The notes: a model not told the origin generated them from the letters alone. A DNA stretch of 64,000 bases from Hoeflea_A sp965216535 (GCA_965216535.1 OZ244175.1:4154001-4218000), one strand, 5' to 3'; positions 43,558 through 52,873 are shown, numbered from the stretch's first letter. A program made the numbers and translations.

Positions 43558-44601
43558 TTAGCGGCTGCGCCGTTTCCAGTATGCGGCGATCATCGTCTCG
43601 GTCAGGTCTTTGGAAGACGGTGCGAGTACCGCGTCGAAGGGCAAAGACGATTGCTGCTCGATGCGCATACGCGCATAGGCGGCCGGTTTGATGCCGGTGG
43701 TATCAGGTTCGCCCGCGAGTTTGCGGACCAGCGTTGGCCGCTCACGTGGCACCGGACCAATCTGAGGCAAGAAGGGTGTTTCTTCGATGAAGGCAGGCTG
43801 CGAGTCGGCAACGATGCGACCGCCCTTCTTTGCCGACGACCCTGAAACGGACGTTTTGGGTACCGAGCCGACGGTTACAGTCGAAGCCGTCTTGGCGCCG
43901 CCACCGAAGACCGAATCGATCACACGTTTCGGCTTGGTCAAAGCAAGCATGACGCCGGGCGTTGTGGTGCGGTCTTCCTGTTCAAGCCGATGCGGCTTGC
44001 CGTTGCGCTTATAGGAGGCCGTCAGATACGGCATATCGCGACCGTCCATCCGGGCGGGTCCGAGATACTGCACCCGCACCTTGGCGGTTCCGTGCCTCTT
44101 CATTTCCAACAGATCGGCGGCTTTGCTCGACACGTCGATGATGCGTCCGCGCGAATAGGGTCCGCGATCGTTGACACGAATGACCACTGAATGGCCGTTC
44201 GACAGGTTGGTCACCCGTGCATAGCTCGGAAGCGGAAAGGTCGGATGGGCGCCGGACAAGTGGTATTGGTCGAAAATCTCGCCATTGGCGGTCTTGCGGC
44301 CGTGGAAGTTGGGTCCGTACCAAGAGGCCATGCCCTTCTTGTCGTAACCCTTTTCCTCTTTTGGATGGTACCACTTGCCGCGGATCTTGTACGGCTTGCC
44401 GATCTTGTATGTCCCGCCGCCCTTCTTGACCTTCTTCGAAGTGGTCACGCGCTTGCTGGCACTGACGCCGAATTCCTTGGAGGTGAATTTGGTCTTGTTG
44501 TTGATTTCGGCTGGCGTGGATTTGTGGCTGGTGCTGCCGCAGGCACTGACGCCGATGGCAACCAACAGGACGCCGAACAGCCGAACGGCCGGATTGCGCA
44601 T
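43558..44601 (-). CDS. rlpA: RlpA-like septal lipoprotein, lytic transglycosylase family
   Basis: A 347-residue lipoprotein: signal peptide with lipobox LVAIGVSAC and acylated Cys22, a basic linker, then the double-psi beta-barrel of RlpA with GMASWYGPNFHGRKTANGE, VTNLSNGHSVVIRVNDRGPY and RIIDVSSKAADLL. No SPOR domain is visible in the C-terminal third, unlike E. coli RlpA. It probably cleaves naked glycan strands at the septum. It is the first gene of the operon rlpA-dacF-tmk-holB-metG-tatD. Confidence 0.93.
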   Translation of the reverse strand: MRNPAVRLFGVLLVAIGVSACGSTSHKSTPAEINNKTKFTSKEFGVSASKRVTTSKKVKKGGGTYKIGKPYKIRGKWYHPKEEKGYDKKGMASWYGPNFHGRKTANGEIFDQYHLSGAHPTFPLPSYARVTNLSNGHSVVIRVNDRGPYSRGRIIDVSSKAADLLEMKRHGTAKVRVQYLGPARMDGRDMPYLTASYKRNGKPHRLEQEDRTTTPGVMLALTKPKRVIDSVFGGGAKTASTVTVGSVPKTSVSGSSAKKGGRIVADSQPAFIEETPFLPQIGPVPRERPTLVRKLAGEPDTTGIKPAAYARMRIEQQSSLPFDAVLAPSSKDLTETMIAAYWKRRSR

Positions 44602-44944
44602 GGCGAATCCCGACGGGCTATCGCTTGATCTGTTTTCCGTTTGGGCCAACCCGTCCCGCATGCGTCGTTTTTATCCATCCCCGTGGCGCAGTCGCCGTTC
44701 AGTCTTCATACAACAACTGCACCGAATTCCCAAATCCGCGGCGATAACTTCGCACAATAGTCCGCAACGGTTTGCGAGAAGGTCAATAAACGGCAAGTGG
44801 CGGTCATTTCCAGCAAATTTGATTAAAATGCTATTCTTATGGTTAACAGCCGGTACGCACTCCCGTCGCCGGTCAATCAAGGCCAAGAAAATTGGCCATG
44901 ACCCGCTTGCAAATGACGCAGACTTGGCGCAAGAAAGCGCGTCC
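44602..44944. other. Intergenic region between rlpA and tRNA-Ser
   Basis: This 343-bp gap probably holds the promoter of the rlpA operon. The minus strand has a TTAACCAT motif (plus 44839-44846) of the kind bound by CtrA in Hyphomicrobiales, in an AT-rich block near 44820-44846. CtrA control of a septal gene would make sense, but a single half-site is weak evidence. No coding frame here looks real. Confidence 0.35.
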
Positions 44945-45034
44945 GGAGGAGTGGCCGAGTGGTTGAAGGCACCGGTCTTGAAAACCGGCAGGCGGGAAAC
45001 CGTCTCGTGGGTTCGAATCCCACCTCCTCCGCCA
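44945..45034 (+). tRNA. tRNA-Ser(UGA)
   Basis: A 90-nt type II tRNA including an encoded CCA (45032-45034). The acceptor is GGAGGAG paired with CTCCTCC, discriminator G. The anticodon stem CCGGT/ACCGG encloses CTTGAAA, giving anticodon TGA for UCA/UCG codons. A long variable arm (CGGGAAACCGTCTCG) and a GGTTCGAATCC T arm are present. The IS481-type repeat starts only 7 bp after its 3' end. Confidence 0.96.
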
Positions 45035-45040
45035 CCAGAC

Positions 45041-45088
45041 ACGGGTCTATACCGGTCACATGGTTTACACCTAATTCCGGACACATGG
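45041..45088 (+). repeat. 48-bp direct repeat, left copy (IS481-type end)
   Basis: These 48 bases are identical to 46337-46384. The unit contains two imperfect copies of an 18-bp motif (GGTCACATGGTTTACACC and GGACACATGGTTTACAGG; the second continues past 45088), which look like transposase-binding repeats. Both copies sit directly after the end of an IS481-type transposase reading frame on the minus strand, so the repeat is best read as the same terminal sequence of two related elements. Confidence 0.8.
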
Positions 45089-46307
45089 TTTACAGGTTGT
45101 CCGGGGCGAATGGGTTTGTTGCGGGTTCTACGCGACCTTCGTTGGCATCGAAAAATCCTAAATCGTAGTTGAGGAATGAAACAAGCCAGATCTGGTTGTC
45201 GACCTCTCTTATGCCCAGGACTTGGCCTGCGAAGACCTGACTGAGGTTGATCTTGCGTTTTCCAATGCAGATCCGGCCGCACCGAGTGACCCGCACGGTT
45301 CTATCATGGAATGGATAGGCCGGGTCTTGCGGCGGTTCGTAGACCCGAGTTGACGGTGTATAGACGTCACCTGGATAGGCACCGCTGAGCGCTTGGTGTG
45401 GTCTCTGGTTGTTGTAAACCTCGATGAATTCATCGAAGCGTTCTTGCTGCTGCAGGAAGTTGAAGGAGGCGGGCTTTGTCGCTTCCTTCTTCAGTGTCAG
45501 ATGCATGCGTTCATGGCGGCCGTTCTGCTGCGGATTTCCGGGTTTGATGCGTTGTATCTGAATACCAAGGCGTAGCCACCAAACGGCCAGTTTCGAAAGA
45601 CCGAACAAGGCATTGGGGCTGGCAAAGGGTGTGCCGTTATCGGTTCGGATGGCTCGTGGCAAACCGAACTCTTTGAAAACACGTTCAAATACGGCAAAGG
45701 CGAAAGTCGAGCGTGTTGAGCTCATGCCTTCGCAAGCCAGCAGATAACGAGAGCTGTAGTCGCTGATGGTCAGAGGATAGCAGTACTGCCTGCTCCCGAG
45801 CATGAACTCTCCCTTGTAGTCGGCACACCACAATCCGTTTGGTTCCTGGGTTGGGCTGAGCGCTGTCCCTTCGGCCTTGTGACGGCGGCGTTTGCGACGT
45901 TTGACCAAACCGTTTCGATCAAGCACGGCATGGACTGTGCTGATCGCCGGTGGCTTGATCATCGGGAATTGTCGGATCAGCTTGTCGCGGATCTTCGGGG
46001 CGCCCCAGGACGGATGCTCCTTCTTGAGGCCAAGAATGCTGCGTTCGACCTGATAGGGCAGCCTGTTCGCCTGGCGGTAGGGGCGACGGCTGCGGTCGTG
46101 CAGCGCATCTAATCCACACTCCTTGTAGCGGTTGAAAATCTTGTAGCCCGTGACACGCGAGATATTGAACTCGCGGCACACGACCGACATCTGATCACCT
46201 TCAAGAAGACGGGCTATGAAACGGAGGCGTTCATCCATTGGCTTACACTCTCTCCATGGCATCTGGGGCCTCCCCAAATGCAAGGGTGTAAACCATGTGT
46301 CCGGAAT
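45074..46307 (-). mobile_element. IS481-family insertion sequence
   Basis: A 1.2-kb element with perfect 21-bp inverted repeats, ATTCCGGACACATGGTTTACA at 45074-45094 and its complement at 46287-46307. It carries one intact transposase gene. The element may extend left to 45041 if the whole 48-bp terminal sequence belongs to it. The left end is 7-40 bp from tRNA-Ser. No simple target duplication could be assigned because the right side abuts the remains of a second element. Confidence 0.88.
45090..46262 (-). CDS. IS481-family transposase
   Basis: A 390-residue transposase. It has an N-terminal helix-turn-helix (CREFNISRVTGYKIFNRY, about residues 28-45) and a DDE integrase core with the acidic residues in CADYKGEF, RTDNGTPFAS and NGRHERMHL. 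The C-terminal SH3-like part ends NYDLGFFDANEGRVEPATNPF. All catalytic residues are present, so it could be active. ATG 46262 is chosen for GGAGG 7 nt upstream and because family members begin MPW-x-E-C-x2-MDERL. The TAA stop lies inside the left inverted repeat. Confidence 0.95.
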   Translation of the reverse strand: MPWRECKPMDERLRFIARLLEGDQMSVVCREFNISRVTGYKIFNRYKECGLDALHDRSRRPYRQANRLPYQVERSILGLKKEHPSWGAPKIRDKLIRQFPMIKPPAISTVHAVLDRNGLVKRRKRRRHKAEGTALSPTQEPNGLWCADYKGEFMLGSRQYCYPLTISDYSSRYLLACEGMSSTRSTFAFAVFERVFKEFGLPRAIRTDNGTPFASPNALFGLSKLAVWWLRLGIQIQRIKPGNPQQNGRHERMHLTLKKEATKPASFNFLQQQERFDEFIEVYNNQRPHQALSGAYPGDVYTPSTRVYEPPQDPAYPFHDRTVRVTRCGRICIGKRKINLSQVFAGQVLGIREVDNQIWLVSFLNYDLGFFDANEGRVEPATNPFAPDNL

Positions 46308-46336
46308 AAACTGTCAGCTATCTCTCAGGAAGCACA

Positions 46337-46384
46337 ACGGGTCTATACCGGTCACATGGTTTACACCTAATTCCGGACACATGG
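46337..46384 (+). repeat. 48-bp direct repeat, right copy (end of the decayed IS481 element)
   Basis: This copy is identical to 45041-45088. It directly follows the remains of a transposase C-terminus on the minus strand (stop at 46398-46400), which shows that it is the end of a second, now fragmentary element rather than a target duplication of the intact one. Confidence 0.8.
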
Positions 46385-46397
46385 GTGACCAATTGTT

Positions 46398-46505
46398 CTA
46401 AGGCATGCGCGACAACCTCGCGCCGAACGGGTTGCCGATGGTTTGCAGCGTTCTTTGCTTCAGAATCGATATGTCCGAGATCATAGTGAATGAAAGCGCT
46501 CAAGG
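46398..46505 (-). pseudogene. Decayed IS481 transposase C-terminus
   Basis: On the minus strand the sequence reads AFIHYDLGHIDSEAK, then after a one-base shift TLQTIGNPFGARLSRMP and a stop. This is the usual C-terminal pattern of alphaproteobacterial IS481 transposases (HYDLGYID...NPFGxRL). The shift maps to the A run in AAGAACG. Everything upstream of this transposase end is missing, so only about 100 bp of the gene survive next to its 48-bp terminal repeat. Confidence 0.75.
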
Positions 46506-46830
46506 CGCTTGGCTTTGACACCCTGTTTGTTGAAGTGCCAACCACCGCCAAGCCGATACCATGTAGGCAACTTTAGATGGTTCCGAATAGCATCCATCCA
46601 GGCGATACATTCGTCGCCTTCAAGCTCGCACCATTGCACGGTCGAAAGATCGGTAACCGCAGATATTCAAACATCTGGCCCGGTGAGATGTGCGGTTTAT
46701 CTGCCGGAACGACAAGCTGGACAAGTTGCCGATGCTCACCACGCTCGCCGCAATGGGAGGCATGGAGAGTCTTGCGTCCCCACACTTCGTTCTGAGCTTC
46801 GTCGGCGCCCCATTCATAATAAGCTTCGCC
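46505..46830 (-). pseudogene. Possible frameshifted gene fragment of unknown family
   Basis: Two minus-strand frames together read like one protein. The first has EAYYEWGADEAQNEVWGRK, then QLVQLVVPADKPHISPGQMFE. After a shift near 46670 the second continues with TDLSTVQWCELEGDECIAW and LPTWYRLGGGWHFNKQG. No start codon or Shine-Dalgarno is evident, and the 3' end runs into the IS481 remnant. It may be a host gene broken by the insertion; the family is not recognised and the reading is tentative. Confidence 0.3.
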
Positions 46831-46989
46831 GTGCTAGGTTTCGCACCATAGTTGGTAGGTGATGGGCGAAAGCCAGACCCTAGTTGGGGAGTGTATTCGG
46901 CAGTCGTTCAGCACCACAGTCTCGCGTGCGCGAGATACCCCGCGTTAGAGCCGAACACTGGGTCTTATTCGGAATAGAAGGTGCTGACC

Positions 46990-47493
46990 ATGAAATCGCT
47001 CTGCCCGTTTCTCGTAGCCAACGCAATCTGGATAGTAGCCAGCCCTACCTATGCGCACGATATTAACGACTACATGGGTGGTTTCGTGTTGGGGAGTTCC
47101 CTCGCTGATGCAGAAGCACATGCTGCCTCGAATGGCTGGACCGCCCGGCAAGTTTCACCGGATTTCCCAAATTGGTGGGTGGTGGACGGCAGCGATTTTC
47201 ACGTGGGTGTGTGCGACGGCACAATCGGATCAGTGAGCAAGGAGTTCGAAGGAGGTTTGCATATGTTCGCCTCCATAGTGATGGATCTGAAATCGGTATG
47301 GGGCAAGCCGGTAGACACAAGTGAAAATACCTTCGACGACGGCACAGGTGGTACGTCGAACATCGCTTTGCATTTCAGGAAAGAAGCCGGAAGCAGTGCT
47401 ATCGTTTTGTTGACAAAAACCGGCAACGGGGACGTGGGGGTTCTTGTCGATCATCGATCCGACGAAAGTTGTTTCGACATAGCATTGGACTAA
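46990..47493 (+). CDS. Hypothetical secreted protein
   Basis: A 167-residue protein with a signal peptide (residues 1-22, ASPTYAHD) and a mature part of about 145 residues. It has two cysteines that could form a disulfide (in VGVCDGTIG and ESCFDIALD). The segment FVLGSSLADAEAHAASNGW resembles the start of small secreted folds of unknown role. Base composition is lower in GC than the core genes around it, consistent with accessory DNA. ATG 46990 is preferred to GTG 46981. The family is not recognised. Confidence 0.7.
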   Translation: MKSLCPFLVANAIWIVASPTYAHDINDYMGGFVLGSSLADAEAHAASNGWTARQVSPDFPNWWVVDGSDFHVGVCDGTIGSVSKEFEGGLHMFASIVMDLKSVWGKPVDTSENTFDDGTGGTSNIALHFRKEAGSSAIVLLTKTGNGDVGVLVDHRSDESCFDIALD

Positions 47494-47607
47494 ACGCGCC
47501 AATCCGCCACATTTGGCGTGGCTGTGGCCCCGCGCATTTCCTGAGCTGTGCGCGAGTGGCTTAACCAGATAGTTCGAAACATACATTCCAGGGAGATAAA
47601 CGGCCTA

Positions 47608-47635
47608 GATAAAAGACCGGTAGAAAGACGGTCTT
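47608..47635 (-). terminator. Possible terminator downstream of the second GNAT gene
   Basis: On the minus strand a 7-bp stem (AAGACCG with CGGTCTT) with a 9-nt loop is followed by TTTTATC. It lies 143 bp beyond the GNAT stop at 47778. The rest of the 284-bp gap 47494-47777 shows nothing I can support. Confidence 0.35.
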
Positions 47636-47777
47636 CATAGGCTTCTCATTTGTCTCATAATTTCAGCAGTTTGCAGATCTTGTTAGGCCGCCATCGGAAA
47701 GGATGAAGTCTTGTAAGGAGCATGTCGCTCCCTTGTCGGATGCTGCCTAAGGAGTTCTGAAACCCTGGAGTTACTAA

Positions 47778-48245
47778 TTATGCCGAAGGCCGTATCAGTT
47801 TTGCCATGTGAACCGCAATGCTGCCCGGCACCATAACCTCACGCTTGGTCTCTTTGTAGCCATGCTTGAAATAGAACTCGATGTTGGATGTAAAAGCCGC
47901 GTTCGTGAAAAGCCGAAGCTCCAGATAGCCGAGCTTACGAGCTACCGCTTCGGCGTGTTTAAGCAGAACGGGCCCGCAACCCTGTCCTTGCCAGTCTGGT
48001 CGAACAGCAATGCTCTCGATGAGAAGATGGTCAGGTGCGCTGATCATTTCAATCAAAGCGATCAGCTGACCATTTTCTTCCCAAAGATCGATCAGATGGT
48101 TTTTCACTGCCGCGCTATAGTCAGCGGTCATCGGAAGAGGTTCACGATCAATTAGTTCAACCCATTTTGCATACGCAAGACGACTTAGGGCCCGCACTTG
48201 ATCAACATCCGCCGAGGTGGCTCTCCTTGGTTCAAATCCATCCAT
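47778..48245 (-). CDS. GNAT family N-acetyltransferase
   Basis: A 155-residue GNAT protein with the acetyl-CoA loop RPDWQGQGCGPVLLKHAE (near 86-103) and the following LRLFTNAAFTSNIEFYFKHGYKE. The substrate is unknown. ATG 48245 is used because GGAG lies 6 nt upstream; an in-frame TTG at 48257 is less likely. It is a single gene flanked by intergenic DNA on both sides. Confidence 0.85.
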   Translation of the reverse strand: MDGFEPRRATSADVDQVRALSRLAYAKWVELIDREPLPMTADYSAAVKNHLIDLWEENGQLIALIEMISAPDHLLIESIAVRPDWQGQGCGPVLLKHAEAVARKLGYLELRLFTNAAFTSNIEFYFKHGYKETKREVMVPGSIAVHMAKLIRPSA

Positions 48246-48784
48246 TGCATACTCCAACGCGATTCAATGAGATAAGGCGTTCAATGATTAGGATCCAAGT
48301 GCCGAAGATGCGAAGTGAACCCGGAGCAGAGTTTCTAATCCAAGTGGCAGCGACGGCTACCGAAACTACCCATGCTGCGCGTTCAACAAGTGTGCTGACG
48401 GAAGTTTAGAGGTCGAGGCCGAGCTCGGTCAGCGATCAATACGGAGCCGGAGAGCCGTACCGTTGTCAAGGGAAGCGCGATGTTCAACTTTTCTGCCGAT
48501 CACAATTGTACAAGATAATCAACGAGAAAACTCTTTTATCGCGCTACGATGGGAACTTGGCGACCAGACAGCTTGCTTGCCTGTAGCGAGGTCGTAAGCA
48601 AAACATCATTTCTAAGCGTAGCCATGCAATTCGCATTCTCAATAGGGCCATTCTCCCGCCTTGCGGCATCAATGCGTTCTGATTGAAAAACCCTGCCCCT
48701 TGTCAGCCTTACGGATTTGCGCGACGCTCAACCATTGAGGGATTCCAGTTTCGAGTTCCCGACCAAATCATACAGGGGCAAACC
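48246..48784. other. Long intergenic region upstream of the RTX gene
   Basis: These 539 bp lie between two genes transcribed away from each other. The stretch is moderately AT-rich around 48500-48540 and probably holds the RTX gene promoter, but I see no clear -35/-10 pair, palindrome or riboswitch. Short open frames here lack ribosome-binding sites and protein-like composition. Confidence 0.4.
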
Positions 48785-51700
48785 ATGACACTGAAGCCGG
48801 TCAGATTCAGCAACGCTTTGGTCATATCCCTGGCGCCCACGGGCAATTCCAGCGGCAACAACACATACATCTACTACGGTCGTGACTGGGACAGTTTCTC
48901 AGACGAGTTCGACGGTTTTGATCTGGGTGGAAATCCGAGTGATCAGCGAACCCAGGTTGCGCTGGACCCGCGCCTCATCAATCCTGACATAAGCCTGGAT
49001 GATGCCGTGAATGTCAGCGGTCCCCTCCTGGTGGTTGTCGATTCCGATGATCTCCTGAACGGTGGTAGCGGTGGCGAGAACATTTACGTCGCGCAGGGTG
49101 ACGATGTGGTGTTGGGCAATGGGGGGCCTGACCTGATCGTCGGAGGGGATGGCAACGACACGCTTGAGGGCGGTGATTCCGATGACCGTCTATATGGCGA
49201 CTACGCCAATGTTCCGGATTACCAATACGACTTCGATCAAAGACAGATTGCCTTCTGGAAACTCCAGTTTCCCTCTGAAGAGGATCCGTCGGTGTCGGGT
49301 GACGACCTGCTGCTGGGCGGTGACGGCGCTGATCAGCTGTTCGGCGGTCCGGGCAATGACCAACTGGACGGAGGCCCTCGCGGCGATGGCAATGCCGACC
49401 TGCTGGTCGGCGGCCCCGGGGCCGACATCTTCTATTTGAATTATGATGACGGTGACGATCCGAACGCCTCATCTTTCTGGTTCAGTTACGCGAATTCGGT
49501 AACCGATGCCTTCGCGGAAGACTCGCTCAAGGACCTGTTCAATACCGTCACACGAGACGTGGCCTCAGCCATCTTCGCGGATCCCGGCGCCGGCTTCATC
49601 CTCAGTGGCACGGTGGATGTGCTAGCGACGAGCGCGCAACTCGGCATCGACGCGCTTTTCGGACTGACCGGAGCTCCGAAAAAACCGAAAAGTCCAGATG
49701 ACGTCATGGTCGTCGCTGATTTCGATCCTCGGGAGGATGTTCTTGCCCTGCCCTACGAAACCGGGAAGGCGCTGGGATACACCACCAATTACCTGGTCTC
49801 GCCGGTGGGCGGCTTTGATGGGGTCATCGGCATTGAATTTTCAACGGATGACGGCCTCTTTGCGCAAGTCTTCCTTGATGATGATTTCCTGGCGGAATTC
49901 GGCCTCACCAACATGGACACTCCGGTCATCGATATCATCGACAACATCCTCCGGACATCGTTGAAAATCGAGTCGACCGAAAACCCCGACGATCCTGACC
50001 AGGGCGGTGTTCAGAACGGCCTGTACCCATTCCCCACTGACGACGCTTCCTACATCGACGGTGAGGCGCCGGACGGTATCGAGGAAAAGGTAGCGGCGGC
50101 TGCGCCGCCCGGAACGACGACAGAGCTGTTTGGGGCTTTTGCGCCGGTGAGCTTGCGCACGCCGGCCAATGTGACAAGCACACCGTTCGTCTCCGGCACC
50201 GACATGGGTGACCTCCTGAATGTTAACCCCAGCGCCTTTGCCCCGGAGGATGCAAACACCAGCGCTATTGCCGACGTCGGCTCCTACGTGAGAGGTTTCG
50301 GCGGGGCCGACATCATCTTCGGCAACAACGGTCAGGATCTCATTTATGGCGGAGACGGCAATGACGACATCTATGGCATCGGCCAAGGCGATGTCGAGTT
50401 CCAGGAACAGTTCTATGGTGAAGACGGCAGCGACAGGATTTTTCTCGGCTGGTCCTCAACATGGGCGCTGGCAGATGGCGGCGCCGGGAATGACTGGGTG
50501 GACTTTCTCTACCTGGACCACAAGCTCACGCTCGACCTGACGAAGACGGAAAACAGCGGGTCCAGCTTCAATCCATCCAATTTTGCAACCAGTCGATACG
50601 ACGTGGTCAACGTTGAGAATGCTGCGGGCACCAGGCTCGACGACACAATTATTGGCACAAGCGATAACAACATACTGCAGGGTAACGACGGCAGCGACAT
50701 CATTGAGAGCGGCGCCGGGCAAGACACTTTGTCCTTTGCCGACAACTCCGGAAAAGTGAAGGTCAACCTCAGTCAGACAGCGCCGGATGGGACGCTGATA
50801 ACCGACGAATATGGTGCGGATGGAAGTGCCGATGTCGACACTGTTGTATCCAACGACACGGTTACGGGGGGCATCACCAGCCTGGTCGGCTCCGACTTCA
50901 ACGATGAACTAACCGGCGACATCAGAAACAACTTCATCGATGGAGGCCTTGGCGATGATCTGATCCGCGGGGGCGATGGAAACGACATCCTGGTGGGCAA
51001 ATCGGGCAATGACGATATCCGCGGCCAGTCTGGCGTGGATCAGATCGATGGCGGCGCCGGCGACGACACGATTCAGGGGGACAATGACAATGACACCCTG
51101 TTGGGCGGTACTGGCAACGATGTCGTTCAAGGGGATCATGGTAACGATTGGCTCGACGGCGGAGACGGTGACGATCGGCTGCAAGGCGGCAACGACCATG
51201 ACAACCTGAGAGGCGATGCCGGTAACGACAGCGTCTTTGGCGACTCCGGCGATGATTCCATCTTCTGGACATCGCAGGACGGCAACGATGAAATCAACGG
51301 CGGCGCCGACAGCGACACGCTGACCGTTCAAACCACAACCGCTTTCGCCAAGGCGATACCAAACTCGCAGCCGATCAGGCTTGCGGCTTCGGGCAATACG
51401 CTCACCATCACACTGCCCGTCATTCCGACCGCCAACCTTGGCGATGAGGTATTGACCGTCACCAATGTGGAGACACTGGTCTTTGCACCGCTGCCGAGCC
51501 AGGAGACCAGTGCGCTGGTCGGCACGATGCCCGACGTCATCATCGATGGCTTGCCGGATGTCGTTTCCACTCTCATATGGACCGGCGACGAGGCAAATAA
51601 TGTGTTCGATGGCGGCAATGCAACCGCCTCTCAGACACTGGTTCTCGACGGCGCGGGCGGCGACGACACACTTACCGGTGGCGAGAGCGCCGATACCATC

Positions 51701-52873
51701 GACGGGGGTGATGGCGAAGACACGCTGAGCGGCGGGGCCGATGAAGACACGATCAGCGGCGGAACCGGAAACGATATCATCTTCGGCAATGCCGGGGCAG
51801 ATATTCTGAACGGCGACGACGGCATCGATCAGATCGATGGCGGCGGCGGCGCCGATGTAATTGCCGGTGGAGCCGATCAAGATATTATCAACGGTGGCAA
51901 CGGAACCGACAGCTTCTTCTGGGCCGTCGGCGACGGCGCTGATTTCATTGCCGGCGGTGTTGATGACGATGACCTGACCCTCGATGCCGATGATAATAGC
52001 GCGGGATCCGGAACAGTCGTATCCGCAACGCTGGCCCCGGTGGTGAACCTTCTCGATCCTGGCCAAATCGTGACAGCGGTTCAATTCGAAGTCATTTCGT
52101 CAGGCACTCTCGAAGTCTTCCATATGATCGAGGTTGAGGACTTCACGATCGAAGCCGATCCGGATGGGACGACGACAAGCGTGTCGGGAGACCTCTCGGC
52201 CGCCGGCGTTTCGGAAAACACCGTGACATTCAATGGCGCAGGCGGCGCGGACACATTCGATGGCTCTGGCATGTACGGCGGAGTCCGTGTTGTTCTCAAC
52301 GGCGGCGGCGGAGATGATACGCTGATCGGTGGGGACGCCGATGACGAAATCGACGGTGGAACCGGCAGGGACACTGTCGTTTACGACGGGCTTCGCGATG
52401 ATTTCGACACTGATCTTCTGAACGACGGTCGCATCGTGCTGACCCATGCCCACGGCGAGACCGACAGGCTGGTCGATATTGAGCGCCTCGAATTCAGTGA
52501 CGGCAACCTGATATTTGATTTCGACAGCCCCAACCTTGGTTTCGTCTATCGCCTCTACTCGGCAGCTTTCGACCGTGTGCCCGACGAGGCCGGCCTGACC
52601 TTTTGGCTTGGGGAAGCGGACTTACTCGACCAGCAGGGATTGAGCGAGACCGATAAACAGCTGCACATCGCAAACATTTTTCAGGAATCAGCGGAATTCC
52701 TATCGAGAACCGGCTGGCCACCCACAACCAGTTCGACGAGGGTGTCTGGGTGGTTTAGCGACGGCGAGCCTTCTCGCCCCGACACATTTGGTCTGGAGAT
52801 GTCAGACCCATTATCATTGGGTTTGCGTGTTCGGGCTTGCTTGGGAAGGACGACGGTATGCGGGCTGTCATAG
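48785..52873 (+). CDS. RTX calcium-binding repeat protein with partial DUF4214, probably 3'-truncated
   Basis: A 1362-residue acidic protein without signal peptide. Glycine/aspartate nonapeptide repeats (GGxGxDxxx) form blocks at about residues 90-225, 505-535, 690-810, 925-1030 and 1125-1160. These bind calcium and form beta-rolls after type I secretion. The C-terminus starts a DUF4214 domain (VYRLYSAAFDRVPDEAGLTFWL, NIFQESAEFLSRTG), but this stops halfway. About 50 residues of unrelated Ser/Arg-rich sequence follow, ending inside the next gene. So the native C-terminus and secretion signal seem lost. AGGGG precedes ATG 48785. No type I secretion genes lie nearby. Confidence 0.85.
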   Translation: MTLKPVRFSNALVISLAPTGNSSGNNTYIYYGRDWDSFSDEFDGFDLGGNPSDQRTQVALDPRLINPDISLDDAVNVSGPLLVVVDSDDLLNGGSGGENIYVAQGDDVVLGNGGPDLIVGGDGNDTLEGGDSDDRLYGDYANVPDYQYDFDQRQIAFWKLQFPSEEDPSVSGDDLLLGGDGADQLFGGPGNDQLDGGPRGDGNADLLVGGPGADIFYLNYDDGDDPNASSFWFSYANSVTDAFAEDSLKDLFNTVTRDVASAIFADPGAGFILSGTVDVLATSAQLGIDALFGLTGAPKKPKSPDDVMVVADFDPREDVLALPYETGKALGYTTNYLVSPVGGFDGVIGIEFSTDDGLFAQVFLDDDFLAEFGLTNMDTPVIDIIDNILRTSLKIESTENPDDPDQGGVQNGLYPFPTDDASYIDGEAPDGIEEKVAAAAPPGTTTELFGAFAPVSLRTPANVTSTPFVSGTDMGDLLNVNPSAFAPEDANTSAIADVGSYVRGFGGADIIFGNNGQDLIYGGDGNDDIYGIGQGDVEFQEQFYGEDGSDRIFLGWSSTWALADGGAGNDWVDFLYLDHKLTLDLTKTENSGSSFNPSNFATSRYDVVNVENAAGTRLDDTIIGTSDNNILQGNDGSDIIESGAGQDTLSFADNSGKVKVNLSQTAPDGTLITDEYGADGSADVDTVVSNDTVTGGITSLVGSDFNDELTGDIRNNFIDGGLGDDLIRGGDGNDILVGKSGNDDIRGQSGVDQIDGGAGDDTIQGDNDNDTLLGGTGNDVVQGDHGNDWLDGGDGDDRLQGGNDHDNLRGDAGNDSVFGDSGDDSIFWTSQDGNDEINGGADSDTLTVQTTTAFAKAIPNSQPIRLAASGNTLTITLPVIPTANLGDEVLTVTNVETLVFAPLPSQETSALVGTMPDVIIDGLPDVVSTLIWTGDEANNVFDGGNATASQTLVLDGAGGDDTLTGGESADTIDGGDGEDTLSGGADEDTISGGTGNDIIFGNAGADILNGDDGIDQIDGGGGADVIAGGADQDIINGGNGTDSFFWAVGDGADFIAGGVDDDDLTLDADDNSAGSGTVVSATLAPVVNLLDPGQIVTAVQFEVISSGTLEVFHMIEVEDFTIEADPDGTTTSVSGDLSAAGVSENTVTFNGAGGADTFDGSGMYGGVRVVLNGGGGDDTLIGGDADDEIDGGTGRDTVVYDGLRDDFDTDLLNDGRIVLTHAHGETDRLVDIERLEFSDGNLIFDFDSPNLGFVYRLYSAAFDRVPDEAGLTFWLGEADLLDQQGLSETDKQLHIANIFQESAEFLSRTGWPPTTSSTRVSGWFSDGEPSRPDTFGLEMSDPLSLGLRVRACLGRTTVCGLS

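Noticed and set aside
42223..43845. A 540-codon open frame antisense to dacF and rlpA
   Set aside because: DacF has all penicillin-binding motifs on the minus strand; the antisense frame is a codon-bias artefact.
45041..46384. The 48-bp direct repeats as a target-site duplication
   Set aside because: They are much longer than IS481 target duplications, and each one adjoins a transposase 3' end, so they are element ends.
48785..52873. Repeats in the RTX gene as a CRISPR array or DNA satellite
   Set aside because: The periodicity is 27 bp in frame and encodes GGxGxDxxx nonapeptides with strong sequence drift; there are no spacers.
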